Positions 30,566 through 42,427 of a stretch of DNA of 64,000 nucleotides are shown piece after piece (positions within the stretch are counted from its first letter, which is position 1; every line of letters begins with the position of its first letter). The notes under the pieces were generated by a model. That model was not told the origin of the DNA. It saw nothing but the letters and a program-made list of their open reading frames with translations, and searched no databases. The stretch is taken from the NCBI GenBank assembly GCA_903813345.2, contig CAIIXF020000007.1:24415564-24479563 (forward strand), in the 5' to 3' direction. A program made the position numbers and the translations under genes. Source of the DNA: Owenia fusiformis (lineage: Eukaryota; Annelida; Polychaeta; Sabellida; Oweniidae).

Positions 30566-33500
30566 GAGTTTTGAAAGTGGTGATGGTGAACGGGAGTTCC
30601 CGGGTCTGTACTATCATGTCACAGATGAACTTGAACGGGATGATGATCAATGTGAGTGACCTACTGAGAACTAATCAACTTATCAGAGAAATTATTATCC
30701 CACTGAACAAAGTTTGTGGAGGGATATAGAAAAGCCATCTGTATGTGCCCCTGTTGTAACAGTGGCGTTCCATTAGTGCATCCAGGTGGTAACTCAAATG
30801 CTAGTTTTCTGATTTGCTTCAAATTTTATAAGCTTATACCTATTTAGGACCTCTGCTCGAGAATAAATTTTCAGTATGCTTGCCCAAGAAGAAATGTTGA
30901 GTAAAAAATATAAGCATTGGTATCTCAAATTTAGGTTGTTGGATTTGGTTCAAAATATATGGGTTGATGCCTTTTGGCAAAGGACCTTTGCCCAAGAAGC
31001 CTCTCTCTCTCTCCTACTACAGTAAACAACATTAATAGCCTGTAAAAAATAATATGTGAAAATAAAGATTTATTTATAAAAAATTGAAGAAGCCAAAAAT
31101 GCTTTATAGGCTTACAATTTCTGTTCAAGAGGAATTTCTAAAATTCCCTCCAAATTCAAAATGGCCGCCATTTTCTTGTAAAAGAAAATTAAAGATAAGT
31201 AACATATTCATTTTAAAAGACGTTTAATGATTTTTACTTGACAGCTGACAGCTTTTTTTCAAAATTGGACCTAAAATGTTGCTCATTTCAAGATGGCTAA
31301 AATGACAAGGCTTCTTTGCAAACTTTGGTCTAATTTTAAATAATGATGCTTTCTAGGTTGATACTTTATGATCAAGAGGGATTTGCCAAAATGGTATCCA
31401 AACTGAAAGTGGTCCCCATTGAAAATTGAATACTTTGTTTATTCAAATCAAAATACCCGCAGTTCAATCAGTTTCAATCATTCGTACTGTTATCAATAAA
31501 TTAATTTGTGTTTGACTATTATCTTTTTCCTCTCTTGTGTTGTTCCTCTCAGTTGTGACTATTCTTTAGGTATTAGATTATCCCACTCATAGGTTAAAAT
31601 TGATTGGAAAGATGAGATGTAGACAACAAAAATCAATACAATTTATTGGTATTCTGATTAAATGTGATTTTAAGGCTCTCTGGAGATGCCTAAAGTATTG
31701 CTCAATTTCACTGAATATGCAAGGACTTTGACTTTGATGCTGCAAAGTGTTCTGTCTAAATTACTATATATGTGACAATGGCAGTCTTTCTTTTAAAAAC
31801 GAAAATATTTACAGCTATATATTTTTAGTTATATGATGCTATTTTTGTCATAAAATACCTTATGCTTGGTTGTCATAAGATTTATTAAGTGATATTTACC
31901 ATGTTATCATAAAATATAATAAGTTATAAAAAGCTGAAAGAATATTGACTTAGACAATTTATTGAACATTCTCTCTCATAATATCACTTGTGGGCTTTCC
32001 ATGTTTTTCAATCATCATAGAAATTTGCAGAAAATTCTGAATATAATTTTCGTTACCTAAATGTGAGGAATGATATTTGCTTGGGGTTTTAACTATTCCA
32101 ATGATTATCATGCTTAATAAGAATACTTCTTTCTCCAGCATGGGTTATACCATCACTTATTGCATGTTCTAATCATATTGCAGTATCTGATGAAGAGCGC
32201 CCTAAGAAGAAGGAACACCCCTTAAGTGCAGTAAAGAAGCCTGAATTCATTCGCAAGGAGAAGAAGGACAAAGGCTACAAGATGTTTGAGGAAGAAAATT
32301 CAGAGGAGGAAATGATCCTGGTTGATGACAAGTAAATTGAGTTTTAAATTATATGAAGATATATTATTCAATTGGAAGGAAATGGTCATCTGTAAGAATG
32401 TCAAAAGCAAGAATTATGTCAGCTGTAAGAAGTCTGTCACCTTTAGTAATTGGCATTCAGTATCAGAAGTCTGTGTCTGCTATTAAACTGTTACACCATT
32501 CACATGTTGTGACAATTTGTCATGTTCATACATGTATATTCACTCTCCGAGCAGTAATGTTTAGCTATTTAAAAACACAACATTAAATCCTTAGCCTGCG
32601 CGCAGGCTAGTTATGAATTACCCTCTGCCTCGTATAGACTATATTACAGTTTATCAGCCCCTCCCCAAAGATTGGTGCCTGTGACAACCGGGGTGATAAA
32701 TCATTTCAAATCTACCACGTGCTAATACGTGCTCATTAACTATGCGGTGATGTCAGAGGAAATGACCATATAGAAAGTCATCCGTATTTGGACGACAAAC
32801 TCTGATTGGCTCGGTGAGATCAGAGATTTATTGTTAACTAAAAGAGTGAAGTCGAAGCTCTCTTTTGAGAAGTGAAGTCGAACGAATGCAAAGGGTATTA
32901 ACTCCTATGCCACCAGTTGATATGAAAAGTGATTCTTCCCCAGCAGGACTTGTATTCTCAACCTTTTGACAACTACTGGAAAAAGTTGTTTATATCCCTA
33001 TTATTTACCGCTCATTTAATAACAAGACACCTCATGGTTAATCATTCACCATATGCCACTTGCTACATTCCTAATGCATTATATTTGTTTTAATTTTCAA
33101 CATAAAACTTGAATATTTTATCAGCAAATTGTGTTGTTAATGTCATTCATGAAATATATTGGGCCAAATATAAAGGGTTGAGAGTACTCAAACTAGACGG
33201 TTCAGTCCTAAGATAAGCATACTGAATGTATTGTAGTAATATTATCACATCTTACATATCACAATGGAATAATGGATAAAGTGTATGTAGCACTTCAATT
33301 AATTACACAAATTTCAATAAAGTTTGTATATACTATTTGAGATTATTGAAGTGAGAAAACAATTGATTGATCATTTGCTTTAATATCTTAATGGTTTGGA
33401 TTAAAAATTTACAAGAGCTTGTTCATTTACAGCTTGTGATACATAGTGACTCAGAGCTGATTATTTCAATTAATGCTTTCAATTTTGATTTATTTTTGTT

Positions 33501-34106
33501 CATTTTCTAAAGAATTTAACTGATGAAGTTTATTTATTTATTCATTTCTGTCTTATTCAAAGCTATTATTGTAAAATATTTTTGATTTACTTTTAGAAGT
33601 CCAGGAAAGATGAAGAAACACAAGACACCCAGTTTCAAGTTTGCCAAGAGGGAAAAGATATCAAAGAAAGATAAGGTCAGAAAATATGATATTGTAAAGG
33701 CTTATGATACTAAAAAGCCATTTGTAGTATGTGAATAGATGTCTTCAATGTTAGATGTAAATAAAGGTATTGAAACTGTTGAAAGAACAGTATATTTGTC
33801 TGTAAAAGATCAAATAATATATGTATTCCTACAGAAAAATATTGAGTAATGATTTTAACACTTTCTAGGAGGATAAAAAAGAAAAAGAATCTCGAAAAGA
33901 AAAAGAGAAGGAATGGCGAAAAGAAAAAGATAAGGAAAGTCGGAAAGAAAAGGAAAAGGAGGGTAAAAAAGAAAAGGAAGAACGTAAGAAGGAAAAGGAA
34001 GGAAAGGAACATAAAAAAGAAAAGTTGAAATTTAAGAAAAAGTCAAAGATGTTGGCATATAGTGGAGCTGCAGCTCCATGGAGCACCCCACCTGAGGCAC
34101 AATCTG
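30564..34106 (+). CDS. RALBP1: RALBP1 N-terminal exons 1-4 (lysine-rich)
   Basis: Exon 1 encodes MSFESGDGEREFPGLYY, sharing FPGLY with vertebrates. Exon 2 (32184-32331) encodes LSDEERPKKKEH...YKMFEEENSEEE, parallel to human 'VSDDEK..' and 'YAAFQEDSS'. Exon 3 (33597-33675) encodes KMKKHKTPSFKFAKRE. Exon 4 (33869-34106) is an almost pure Lys/Glu/Arg stretch, then SKMLAYSGAAAPWSTPP. Basic N-terminal runs are typical of the family. Confidence 0.85.
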
Positions 34107-37100
34107 GTAAGAAATATTTAAATATTAAAAGTAGTTCTGGATATATCCATTCACATTTACCTGCATTGAAGTGCATTGCTTCATATAAAAGAAAGACTGG
34201 AAGGCACAATTTTTATAATCAACATGAAATATCTAGTGATGTAAACTCTATATTAAAGCTTTGTAATATGTTTAGATGCTAAGCCTGTGTTTGGGGTCCC
34301 CCTCGGTGTGGCTGTGTCCAGGAGCAAATGTCACGATGGAATAGAACTTCCTGCCATTGTAAGGGAGACCATTGACTACATTGAAGAACATGGTAAGAAA
34401 GTATTTCAACTGCATAGAGTAAAACCTCTAACTGAACACCAGGGCTGGGTCACTTAAACATTCACATTTTAAAGAACTCTTTGGCACAGTAATTAATGAG
34501 CTGATAACTGCTGTCAAATTGTGCCAACTTTTAATCAAGGCACAAACTTACCCATTTTTAAGTGACCAGCAATTGCTGTTTTTCATCAAATGTAAATACT
34601 GTAGAACCTGCTAACTGGAACACCTCGCAAGTGGAATGCTTTTTTAGTCCTGTTTTAAAAACCCATTGACTTAATGTACTTTAAATCAAGCAAATTCTTG
34701 ATATGCACCAGGTGATCTATACAGTTCTGTGACACGACTGTATTGTCACCTTCTTGCATTATTTAAGCATATTCAATCTATTCAATCCATGATAAATGTT
34801 ATTTTTCAGGGTTAAACTGTGAAGGAATCTACAGGATATCTGGTGTAAAGTCTAAAGTGAACACATTGAAGGAAGCCTATAATACTGGGAGACCTGCCTA
34901 CCTCCAGGAGCATGAGCCTAATGTTGTAGCGAGCCTCCTAAAGTTGTATCTAAGGGAGCTCCCCGAGCCTGTCCTTACTACACAGCTAATGCCTGCATTT
35001 GAAGAGGCCTCTAGTGAGTGTTTTTATTGCATCAAAGGAATAGTCTAATGCCTCATTGTAGTTATGATATGCTATTGTTGTTACAGTTCCTGGAGGGCAG
35101 AGAAAGGACTAGCATTAACTTATTCCTTATAAGCTTTTTACCATGATTTCTTTAGCTGGCCAAAACGTGTAAGGAATTTATTGGAAAGGTCTATTCAATA
35201 GAAAAATATGATCCTGCACTTTTTTGTATCTCTCATTGAATTGAAAATTGTAGAAGTTGCAAGAAAAAAGTCATCAGAAATAGTTGTGAGGTAAATGTCT
35301 ATGTAGCTTTATCAAATGTTGCTTTATTTTATTTCCAGCTATTAAGGATCCCAAGAGAAAGGTAGAGCAGTGTAAAAGGTTGCTTGGTGAACTGCCTGTG
35401 GCTAACAGACTCCTGGTTTCTTGGGTTATTGTACACATGGATCATGTTATACAAAATGTAAGAATATCTCAAAATATTATATCTTTAACATTTTGTCCAT
35501 GACAGAAAGTGGCATTTTTGTTTCTGCTTGTTTGTCTTTGTGCCAATTATAATTGCATGATTTTTTTTCGGTATTGGATATACTTTCTCATATCCTTAAC
35601 CCTTATCCTCCTGATTTAGAATGGCGGAAAAGTTCAGTTTTGCACTTAAAATCAAGAATAATATAATTAATTTTGAAATTAGTTTTGAAATTTATATAGA
35701 CTGAGAATTAAGACCAGCAAAACATACATTTTACATTATTTCTTCACTATCTGCACATATTGGGTACTTCATCTGCTCCAACTATACTAAGATTCTTCTA
35801 ATTCACCATTCCAGTTTGTCTTAAAGACTGCCATAATGGTATCACGAAATATTCAGTTTAACACTATGTTTTACTTTCGGACATAGAAATGAAATAAGTG
35901 CATCATTATTATCCAATTATAATAGATAATGAAAGTGGACTGTTCATTTGTCTCCTAAAGGAAATTATCTTTGCACTTTTACCTACTTTTACTTACTTGT
36001 ACCAGTACTAACAATGTATCTAATTTCTGTAGTTTTATTAATGGCATGATGATTTTGAGGAGGACATTTTTGTGAATGTATCTTTCAGTCTTTTCCGCAT
36101 CCTGATGTTGACAATCCTTGGTTAAAGCAAGGGGAAAAACCTCAGGTTTGTTGTTAACAAATGGTGGCTTGCCTCATATCATTGCATATAACACATATCA
36201 AGCCCTTGTGATTGAGCCAAATCTTGATTTATATTGCATATAGCTTGCTCATAAGTTGTAAGTTAAGTTATAAGTTAATGTACAGGTCTGTACCAAGGGG
36301 GGGGGGGGGGGGGGGGGGTCAGTGACCAAAAATCTTTTCAAAATCATGAAATCATGCAGTTTTTCACCATTTTGAGCACTTTTTAAGTGATTTGACCATT
36401 TCTGGGCCAAAATTGTCTATAATGAATCCCCCTGGAATAAAAGTGACCCCCCTTTGGCAAAAGTTGGGTACAGGCCTGATGTATACAACATTTTAGTCAA
36501 CTCATGGGTTTATATAATTTTAGACAACTCTGTATATTTTCATATAGATTAATGTAGCATATAACCCAGATTTCAGCCAACACTGGGGGTTATGTAGCCT
36601 GTAAGCCTAGACTATAAATCAGCAATTTGGTTTATTTATATCCTAAACTTGGTTTGCAGTTCCTAATCCCTTCACTCTGCTGTTTGCACTACTATGCCAT
36701 CATCAATATATATTTAGAAAAGGTTCTTACTTTAGAACAATGTAGAGAACTGCTTCTTTTAACCCCACCCCCAATCTTATTTAAATGCTTTTCATAACTA
36801 GTGTACACATTTCAATTCACATGAACTACTGGTACTTGTTTAACTCCTATAATATAATTTGAAAAAAAACTGTTTTTACTAATTGGTTGTAAAAATATGT
36901 ATTTATTTCTTAGTAGTCTTAATATTGTTTTATTCTACTATAGAATTATTTAAAGACCGCCTTTTGTTTAATTGATCTGTAAAGAGCTAAATCAGTTTTG
37001 AAGTTCAAATCCCTTAAAATATTAAAATTATTAACTTGACTATACCTGGTTACCTGTACCTTCTCTTATCTTTTCACTCTACTTTCAGTGACCATCATGA

Positions 37101-40100
37101 TTATAGTCTCCAACTTTTTGTTGTTGATTGCATTCGGCGATTTGTGTTTGGCATTCGCCAGTAGATGTATGTAACAAATGGCAGGTGGTGACATTTGCAT
37201 GTCAATGCCTTCTTTTAGTTTGTTAGAATTTTAATTGCAAATTGGTGACACTTTCATACTTGTGATTACAGGAAGTGTCCAACAAGATGACACTTCAGAA
37301 TGTGTCCATTGTGCTAAGCCCTACAATGCAGATAAGCCACAGAGTGCTAAACGTCTTCTTCTCATTTGTAAATGAACTCTTTCCTGGAGTGGAAATTAAA
37401 AGGTAATGAAATACAACACACTCGGTAGAGCCTGTCAGTATTTTCCATCATGGTTGCTTTCCTCATTATTATCAGTTATTATAGGACACTTAACTCTGAA
37501 TTCTGCACCTGTACTGGGGATTTAGCCAAATCTTGAACTTATAGTTCAAATCCCTTGAATATGACATAGTTACAAAGCAGTTCCACGTCTATTAAATAAA
37601 ACATTCTTGGAAGCAGGCTGTTTATCAGTGTTCTCAACTTCATACCTTTATAGTTTGCCAAACATTCATGTACATTTACAGTTGACAGCAATAATACCCA
37701 TTTTAACCCATTCCTACATGTACAGTGAACTCTCTCTTGAATATCACTAACAATAGTAATTCCTTTTCTATAGGAATGTGCCACCTCTGAAACCTGCCTC
37801 CTCTAGGTGGTCCCTTGAGCTTCCTGAGAGCCCCGAGGCAATAGAAGATGAGATCAAGAAGCAGGAATCCCTTCTCAATACCCTTCATGCTGACCTAGGG
37901 GCAGGCATGTCTGACCCTCATAAAGAGGAACAACTTTGGGAGGTGCAGCGTGTCCTGACTGGGCTCAAGCGCAAGGTATGTTGATAGACTGAAATAATAA
38001 TGTGAATGAGTCACTCCTTATAATTTACCTCCTGACTTGTTAGTCTGCCCCTAAAAAGAAGAAAATCTATGTAGTTCAGCATGCTTTTGATCTCCCAGAT
38101 ATAGCAAAGGTAATCATACCAAATGCACCTTTATAATAATTATTTCATCAACAAGAAATGTTAATGATTACAGAGGTCACCATGGGTGTAACAGATTGTT
38201 ACACGTTAATAACCATTTTCAGTATCTTAAATATATAAATTGGTGTCATATGTAATTTTCATAACTGACCTATAATCAATTAGAAATTCCTGACATTACT
38301 TTCCTGGATTACTTTCTTATCTTACAAGAAGATCTTTTGTCTAAGAACCATCTTTACTTTCAGTTGAAGAATGTCAAAAAGCAACAAGAAGCCCTGGAAA
38401 AGCGACGTAAAGAGATGGAGTTAAAACAACAGAGAGCGCAAGATGTCCTCGCTGAAACATGGAAAGAGCAACAATTGAAATTAGGCCTACGGAAACCAAG
38501 TCCCAAGCCAAAGCATAAAGACCCTGAACGTTTGAAAGACACAGAGAAAAGGCGTAGTTCAGAGATTGGCACAATTCCTGAACTTGAGGTTAAAGATGAT
38601 GCCAATGTTACTGAAGTAAACAGCCATTCAAGATCAGGGTCAGAGGTCAGTGCTAAAGGTCATTCAAGGACAAGTTCAGATGTCAGCAAAGGCCATTCAA
38701 GGTCAAATTCAGATGCTAAAGGTCACTCAAGGTCTGGATCAGAAATTCTCGGAGAGGTCAATACTAAAGCAGACCACTCAAGAACAGGCTCTGAAGTAAA
38801 GATAGAAGGTCCACCCAAACAGCTGAAAGCAAGTAAAGAAAATATACCTGTTGATATTAATAACAAAGAAACAGAGCATCAAATTGAGCCTAGTGTTGAA
38901 CCTACAATAGATGACACGCAAATTAAAAATGAACTCACACAGACTCAAGAATTGCCAAAGAACACAGTGACTGTGGAAGAACCTATACAGGTTGATATTG
39001 AGATCAATGACGGAGTGCAGTATGTGGAAGAGCTGCATACTCCAGGTGCAGCTGAATCTGAAGTTTCCTCTACAAGTGGTGCAGAGAAGGACAGCATTAC
39101 TGGAGAACTATTTATGGGGCAAGGTAAGTAAAGTTTTTGTCATTATCTTCAGTTTTGTAAAATCCATAATTTGGCAACCTATTGTTTTCATTTCTATGTA
39201 CATGTATTTTAAATCATATCAATCTCCATTATTTCTTCTTGAAAGGTGAGATACCTATACTCATCACAATTCATTAATATTTTTCAATCATCCAGTGCCA
39301 TTATCTCCTCTTGTTAGGTGAGTTAGCTGTGTCCAGCAGTGAATGTGCAAGTGAAGGAGCCAGGGTTGAGGATGAGGAGAGCGATACTCCAGGTGCTGAT
39401 ATTGACACAAACGGCACAGATGAGGCCTCTTTAGAAGGGCAACAGCAAGCCACTCTTAGTCTACCTGTTCCCATCAGCACTATGTTAGAGGAGACTTCTT
39501 CAGCAGGTGAGGGCACAATGGAAATGCACTGAGGGTCGGTCTCTTTTGTTTTGCACTAGATTCTACACATGATTCATTGTAGTATGTGTCAAATACAAAT
39601 GATATGTGAAAGTGCATGAAATGGAAAAAGCCAGTACTGAAATTAAGATCCAAAGTGTTAACATACAAATAAATTAAAGCTCAAATAAAACTACTCAATG
39701 GTTACACAGTTACACTGCAGGTTTATTTGCTTTGTTACAAAGCCTCTTGACAAAAATTCTTTCTAACAAAGGATTTTTAGGTGGTGGAAAATACTTTGTT
39801 ACAAAGTTGAATTGTGAAGGTTTTATAATGCTGTAATCTTTGCATTCTTATACTTCATCACATTAATGATTTATTTCCATAAAGGAATCTTATTTTCTTT
39901 TACTTTTCAAGTGTCCAGTGACAGTGACAATGATTCAGTGGATGAGGAGGAATACCAACAGTTGCTACATGAACATGCAGTTTTACTTCTAGAGGAAGAG
40001 GAACTGATAAACGAAGGTAAGATTTCTTTATATCATGTTTATTTGACTTGGCATGATATGCTGTTTCAAATTATTTTTGAAAAGGCTTAAATTATTATTT

Positions 40101-41536
40101 TTACGAATTTTGATTGTCAATGATCTTATAAAATTAAATCATGTAAGAATAAAAATTTACTTTTGGCTGGCTAAGATATCACTAAAATTAAATTAATGAA
40201 GCATTTATAATTTTATTGTAGAAAATCTATTCATTGTATACATGTACTTAAATTATACACATTATTTTTATTCTCATAGCTGATGAGCTGAAGATGAAGA
40301 TAGAGACAGAACAGACAGAAATTGAGCGTTTCCAAGAAGAAATAGCTGAGATACGCAGCATCCGTGAGGGACTATATTCTGATGAGAGTTCAGATTCCAG
40401 TGATTCGTCCGAGGATGAGGATGATTTACAAGAAACGTTACAGAGGTTAAAGAAGGAGAACAGAGAGCTTGAGGTAACAATTTCAATATGATAACATCAT
40501 AAATCGATGTTATTATGCATTGTGACATTAATAAATTTTCTGTTATCTGATCTACATGTATCTACATGCAGGCGTTCATTATGTACTGATAGGAAGTCAC
40601 TTACTTTGTATGAATGTGTGTTTGTAACTATGTTTTTCAATTTCCTTCATTTAATTAGGAGTCATTATTATGAGTCAGGATGTTCATTATGTACTTATTG
40701 AAAGTCGATTACTTTTTATAAATGCGTGGTTGTAACCCTACTATCACACCAAACTAGTTCTCACTACGTTCTCGAAAACGGGCTTAAACTGTGCACGAAC
40801 CGATTTGACGTACTACGAACCCACTAAGAACCGTTTGGGATCTGTTTACAAACTTCATGAAACTACTAGAACGAGTAGGTCCTCCAGCACTTATAGAGCA
40901 TGCTCAACATTTTCTGGTGATCATCAAAACGTTGCCAAATCGGTTTTAAACTGTGTGCGAACTGAATGAATGTAGCTACAACGTTCTACGGTCTGTTTAC
41001 GAACTTCATGGACTTTCCTGGACGGGGTATGTGATTTAGAATTTTGAATCGATTCAAAATTCGATGGCGACCATACCGTTCTGTAATCAGGTCATGATGA
41101 CCTTCTAGACTAGGGAACGGTTTATACTACGTTGCACACCGACGTGGTGCGACCTGAACGAACTGCGAACGTGATAGACGTATTGAAGACTGTTTATGAA
41201 CGAGTAGCTAATTATTTTAGACATACATCCCGACCGCAGCCAGATTGAGCCCGTTTTACGACATTTTCGTAGGACTGGCAAGAACGGGTAAGAACTAGTT
41301 TGGTGTGATAGGGGGGTTACTAAGTTTTTCAAGTTTTCAATTTTCCACATGTCTGTTAATTATGAGTGCTATACTATTTATATTTCCAGTTACAAAATGC
41401 TGACTATATAGAGAAGATTCAGCAAGAAAGACAAATATGCATGGACATTAAGGTTCAGATACGAGTCATCCAGGTCCAGCAACAGCACAATGTAGAATCT
41501 CCCAATGGGGATCTCTCAGAATCAACTGCATTATAA
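30564..41536 (+). CDS. RALBP1: RalA-binding protein 1-like (RLIP76) RhoGAP, complete
   Basis: Constitutive exons: 30564-30651, 32184-32331, 33597-33675, 33869-34106, 34276-34392, 34810-35013, 35339-35457, 37272-37402, 37774-37975, 38364-39123, 39318-39506, 39912-40016, 40280-40473 and 41390-41536. All GT-AG, phases agree, 906 residues (947 with two optional phase-0 exons). Order matches human RALBP1: FPGLY, lysine-rich region, RhoGAP, Ral-binding coiled coil, C-terminal coiled coil with an acidic Ser run. The family is an effector of Ral GTPases and a GAP for Rac/Cdc42, at membranes and in endocytosis and mitosis. The protein is about 250 residues longer than the human one because of a Ser/His/Arg-rich insert. 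The ATG was chosen because the upstream ATGs stop at once. Confidence 0.93.
30695..31450 (-). mobile_element. Reversed tandem-monomer (Helentron-like) element
   Basis: 'ttatcccactgaacaaagtttgtggagggatatag' is the reverse complement of the right end of 908-2168. Degenerate monomers with 'aaatggccgccattttc' and 'ctcgagaataaa' follow. It lies in the first coding-exon intron of RALBP1; the microsatellite is nearly lost. Confidence 0.6.
34276..37402 (+). CDS. RALBP1: RALBP1 RhoGAP-domain exons
   Basis: Exons 34276-34392, 34810-35013, 35339-35457 and 37272-37402 form the GAP domain (residues about 188-374). The catalytic arginine finger is in CEGIYRISG (about residue 232). VASLLKLYLRELPEPVL, VSWVIVHMDHVI and NVSIVLSPTMQISHRVL are the other conserved helices. 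All expected motifs are present, so Rac/Cdc42 GAP activity is plausible. Confidence 0.92.
36089..36145 (+). CDS. RALBP1: Candidate 57-nt RALBP1 cassette exon in the GAP domain
   Basis: TATCTTTCAG|TCTTTTCC...CCTCAG|GTTTGT frames 57 nt with no stop in phase 0 at both ends. It would insert 19 residues (SFPHPDVDNPWLKQGEKPQ) between MDHVIQN and EVSNKM. The acceptor is good and the donor is moderate. Human RALBP1 has no residues here. Confidence 0.5.
36283..36478. mobile_element. 196-bp MITE with poly-G tract
   Basis: The ends CAGGTCTGTACC and GGGTACAGGCCTG are inverted, and ATGTA flanks both sides (36278-36282, 36479-36483). The left end runs into more than 20 consecutive G. A related fragment with poly-C lies at about 22375-22480. 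Confidence 0.75.
37774..37975 (+). CDS. RALBP1: RALBP1 Ral-binding coiled-coil exon
   Basis: The exon encodes IEDEIKKQESLLNTLHADL...LWEVQRVLTGLKRK, aligning with the human Ral-binding helix pair. The residues corresponding to the contact positions His, Trp, Arg and Thr (in TLHADL and LWEVQRVLTG) are kept. Confidence 0.9.
38044..38109 (+). CDS. RALBP1: Candidate 66-nt RALBP1 cassette exon after the Ral-binding helix
   Basis: CTTGTTAG|TCTGCC...GCAAAG|GTAATC frames 66 nt, phase 0 at both ends, no stop. It encodes SAPKKKKIYVVQHAFDLPDI plus AK, with a basic KKKK run. It would separate LKRK from LKNVKKQ, which are contiguous in vertebrates (KRKLREAKRQ). Confidence 0.55.
38364..39506 (+). CDS. RALBP1: RALBP1 Ser/His/Arg-rich insert exons
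   Basis: Exons 38364-39123 and 39318-39506 begin with coiled coil (LKNVKKQQEALEKRR). They then hold at least five degenerate repeats of the type GHSRSGSE, followed by acidic low-complexity sequence. This part accounts for most of the extra length over vertebrate RALBP1. The Ser-Arg context suggests phosphorylation; this is inference. Confidence 0.85.
39912..41536 (+). CDS. RALBP1: RALBP1 C-terminal coiled-coil exons
   Basis: Exons 39912-40016, 40280-40473 and 41390-41536 encode EEYQQLLHEHAVLLLEEEE, IERFQEEIAEIRSI, a Ser/Asp/Glu run (ESSDSSDSSEDEDD), LQETLQRLKKENREL and a final helix ending STAL. Order and spacing match the human C-terminus, where the region binds Reps/POB1-type partners. A 589-bp MITE sits in the last intron. 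Confidence 0.9.
40732..41320. mobile_element. 589-bp TIR element, relatively GC-rich
   Basis: The end motif CTATCACACCAAACTAGTTCT (40741 on) is inverted at the right (AGAACTAGTTTGGTGTGATAG). G+C is higher than in the flanks, with many CG dinucleotides and no ORF. It lies in the last RALBP1 intron. A direct repeat of about 60 bp (40571-40630 and 40680-40738) precedes it. Confidence 0.8.
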
Positions 41537-42427
41537 ACAAACTGATTGAGAGTCAAGTGCTACCTATACAAATAATGAAATAATGGTCATGTTACCCAAG
41601 ATGCATTCTGATACTCATAGCATCTTTCTGTTTCACCAGGGCTGAGAAGAAATGAGATGTCATGGTATATCATGATGCCCAAGATGCGAAATAAAGTGGA
41701 CTTGGAAATGACAAAATTTGCATTTTGGAGACAGGACAAATTGATACTTAAGACAGTATTATTCAAATGGCATATATTTTGAAGAATACCTAATGCATCC
41801 TCTATAAACTACAGTGCAATAAAGGCCAATATAATATGTTCAACATTGATCCATAAACTGTTGAAATATTGAAGGGGGATGACTGACTGCACATGCATTC
41901 TATTGTAATCTTATTATGGATATTAACTTAATAATGAAATACATGGATATAAGATATTAAATGAACATTGAAGAATTTAAGTTTATAATATCTTTAGGAT
42001 GAGATTAGCCAAAATTTCAGGTAAACCATTTGATGGATTGATTTCAATTTTCAGGTTAGTTTTTTGGCATTCTGAGTAAATTTTAAGGTGGCTATTATGG
42101 ATTTTACTTCCTAAAATCATGTATGTTGTCTTGTCTACACATTCAAGCCAAACTGTTCGATGGATTGATCTGGAATATACTGGCAGGATTGGAAACTACC
42201 GCATCGATTGGAGATTACAGAATATTGAGTTGGAACCCTGGCTTCCAATCCTCCTTGGCCTAGAAATGGTTAGTTTTGAGGCATTATCGTTATGTTAAGG
42301 TGGCTGGTCATTTTGTATTTTCCATTCTAAAAGTCACGTGTACATGTTTCAAACCTAACTGTTTGCTGGACTGTTCTGGAATTTTAAGGGGCGTTTAGTC
42401 GTATGAAAGTTTAAAACTGATTACATG
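41537..42427 (+). other. RALBP1: RALBP1 3' UTR and flank
   Basis: AATAAA signals lie at 41690-41695 and 41818-41823, 150-290 bp after the stop. Nothing else is recognised before the foldback element. Confidence 0.5.

Noticed and set aside
33710-34209. Antisense Phe/Leu-rich ORFs
   Set aside because: Shadows of the Lys/Glu-rich RALBP1 exon 33869-34106.
36299-36319. G-quadruplex candidate
   Set aside because: It is an uninterrupted G homopolymer belonging to a MITE end; no separate evidence of function.
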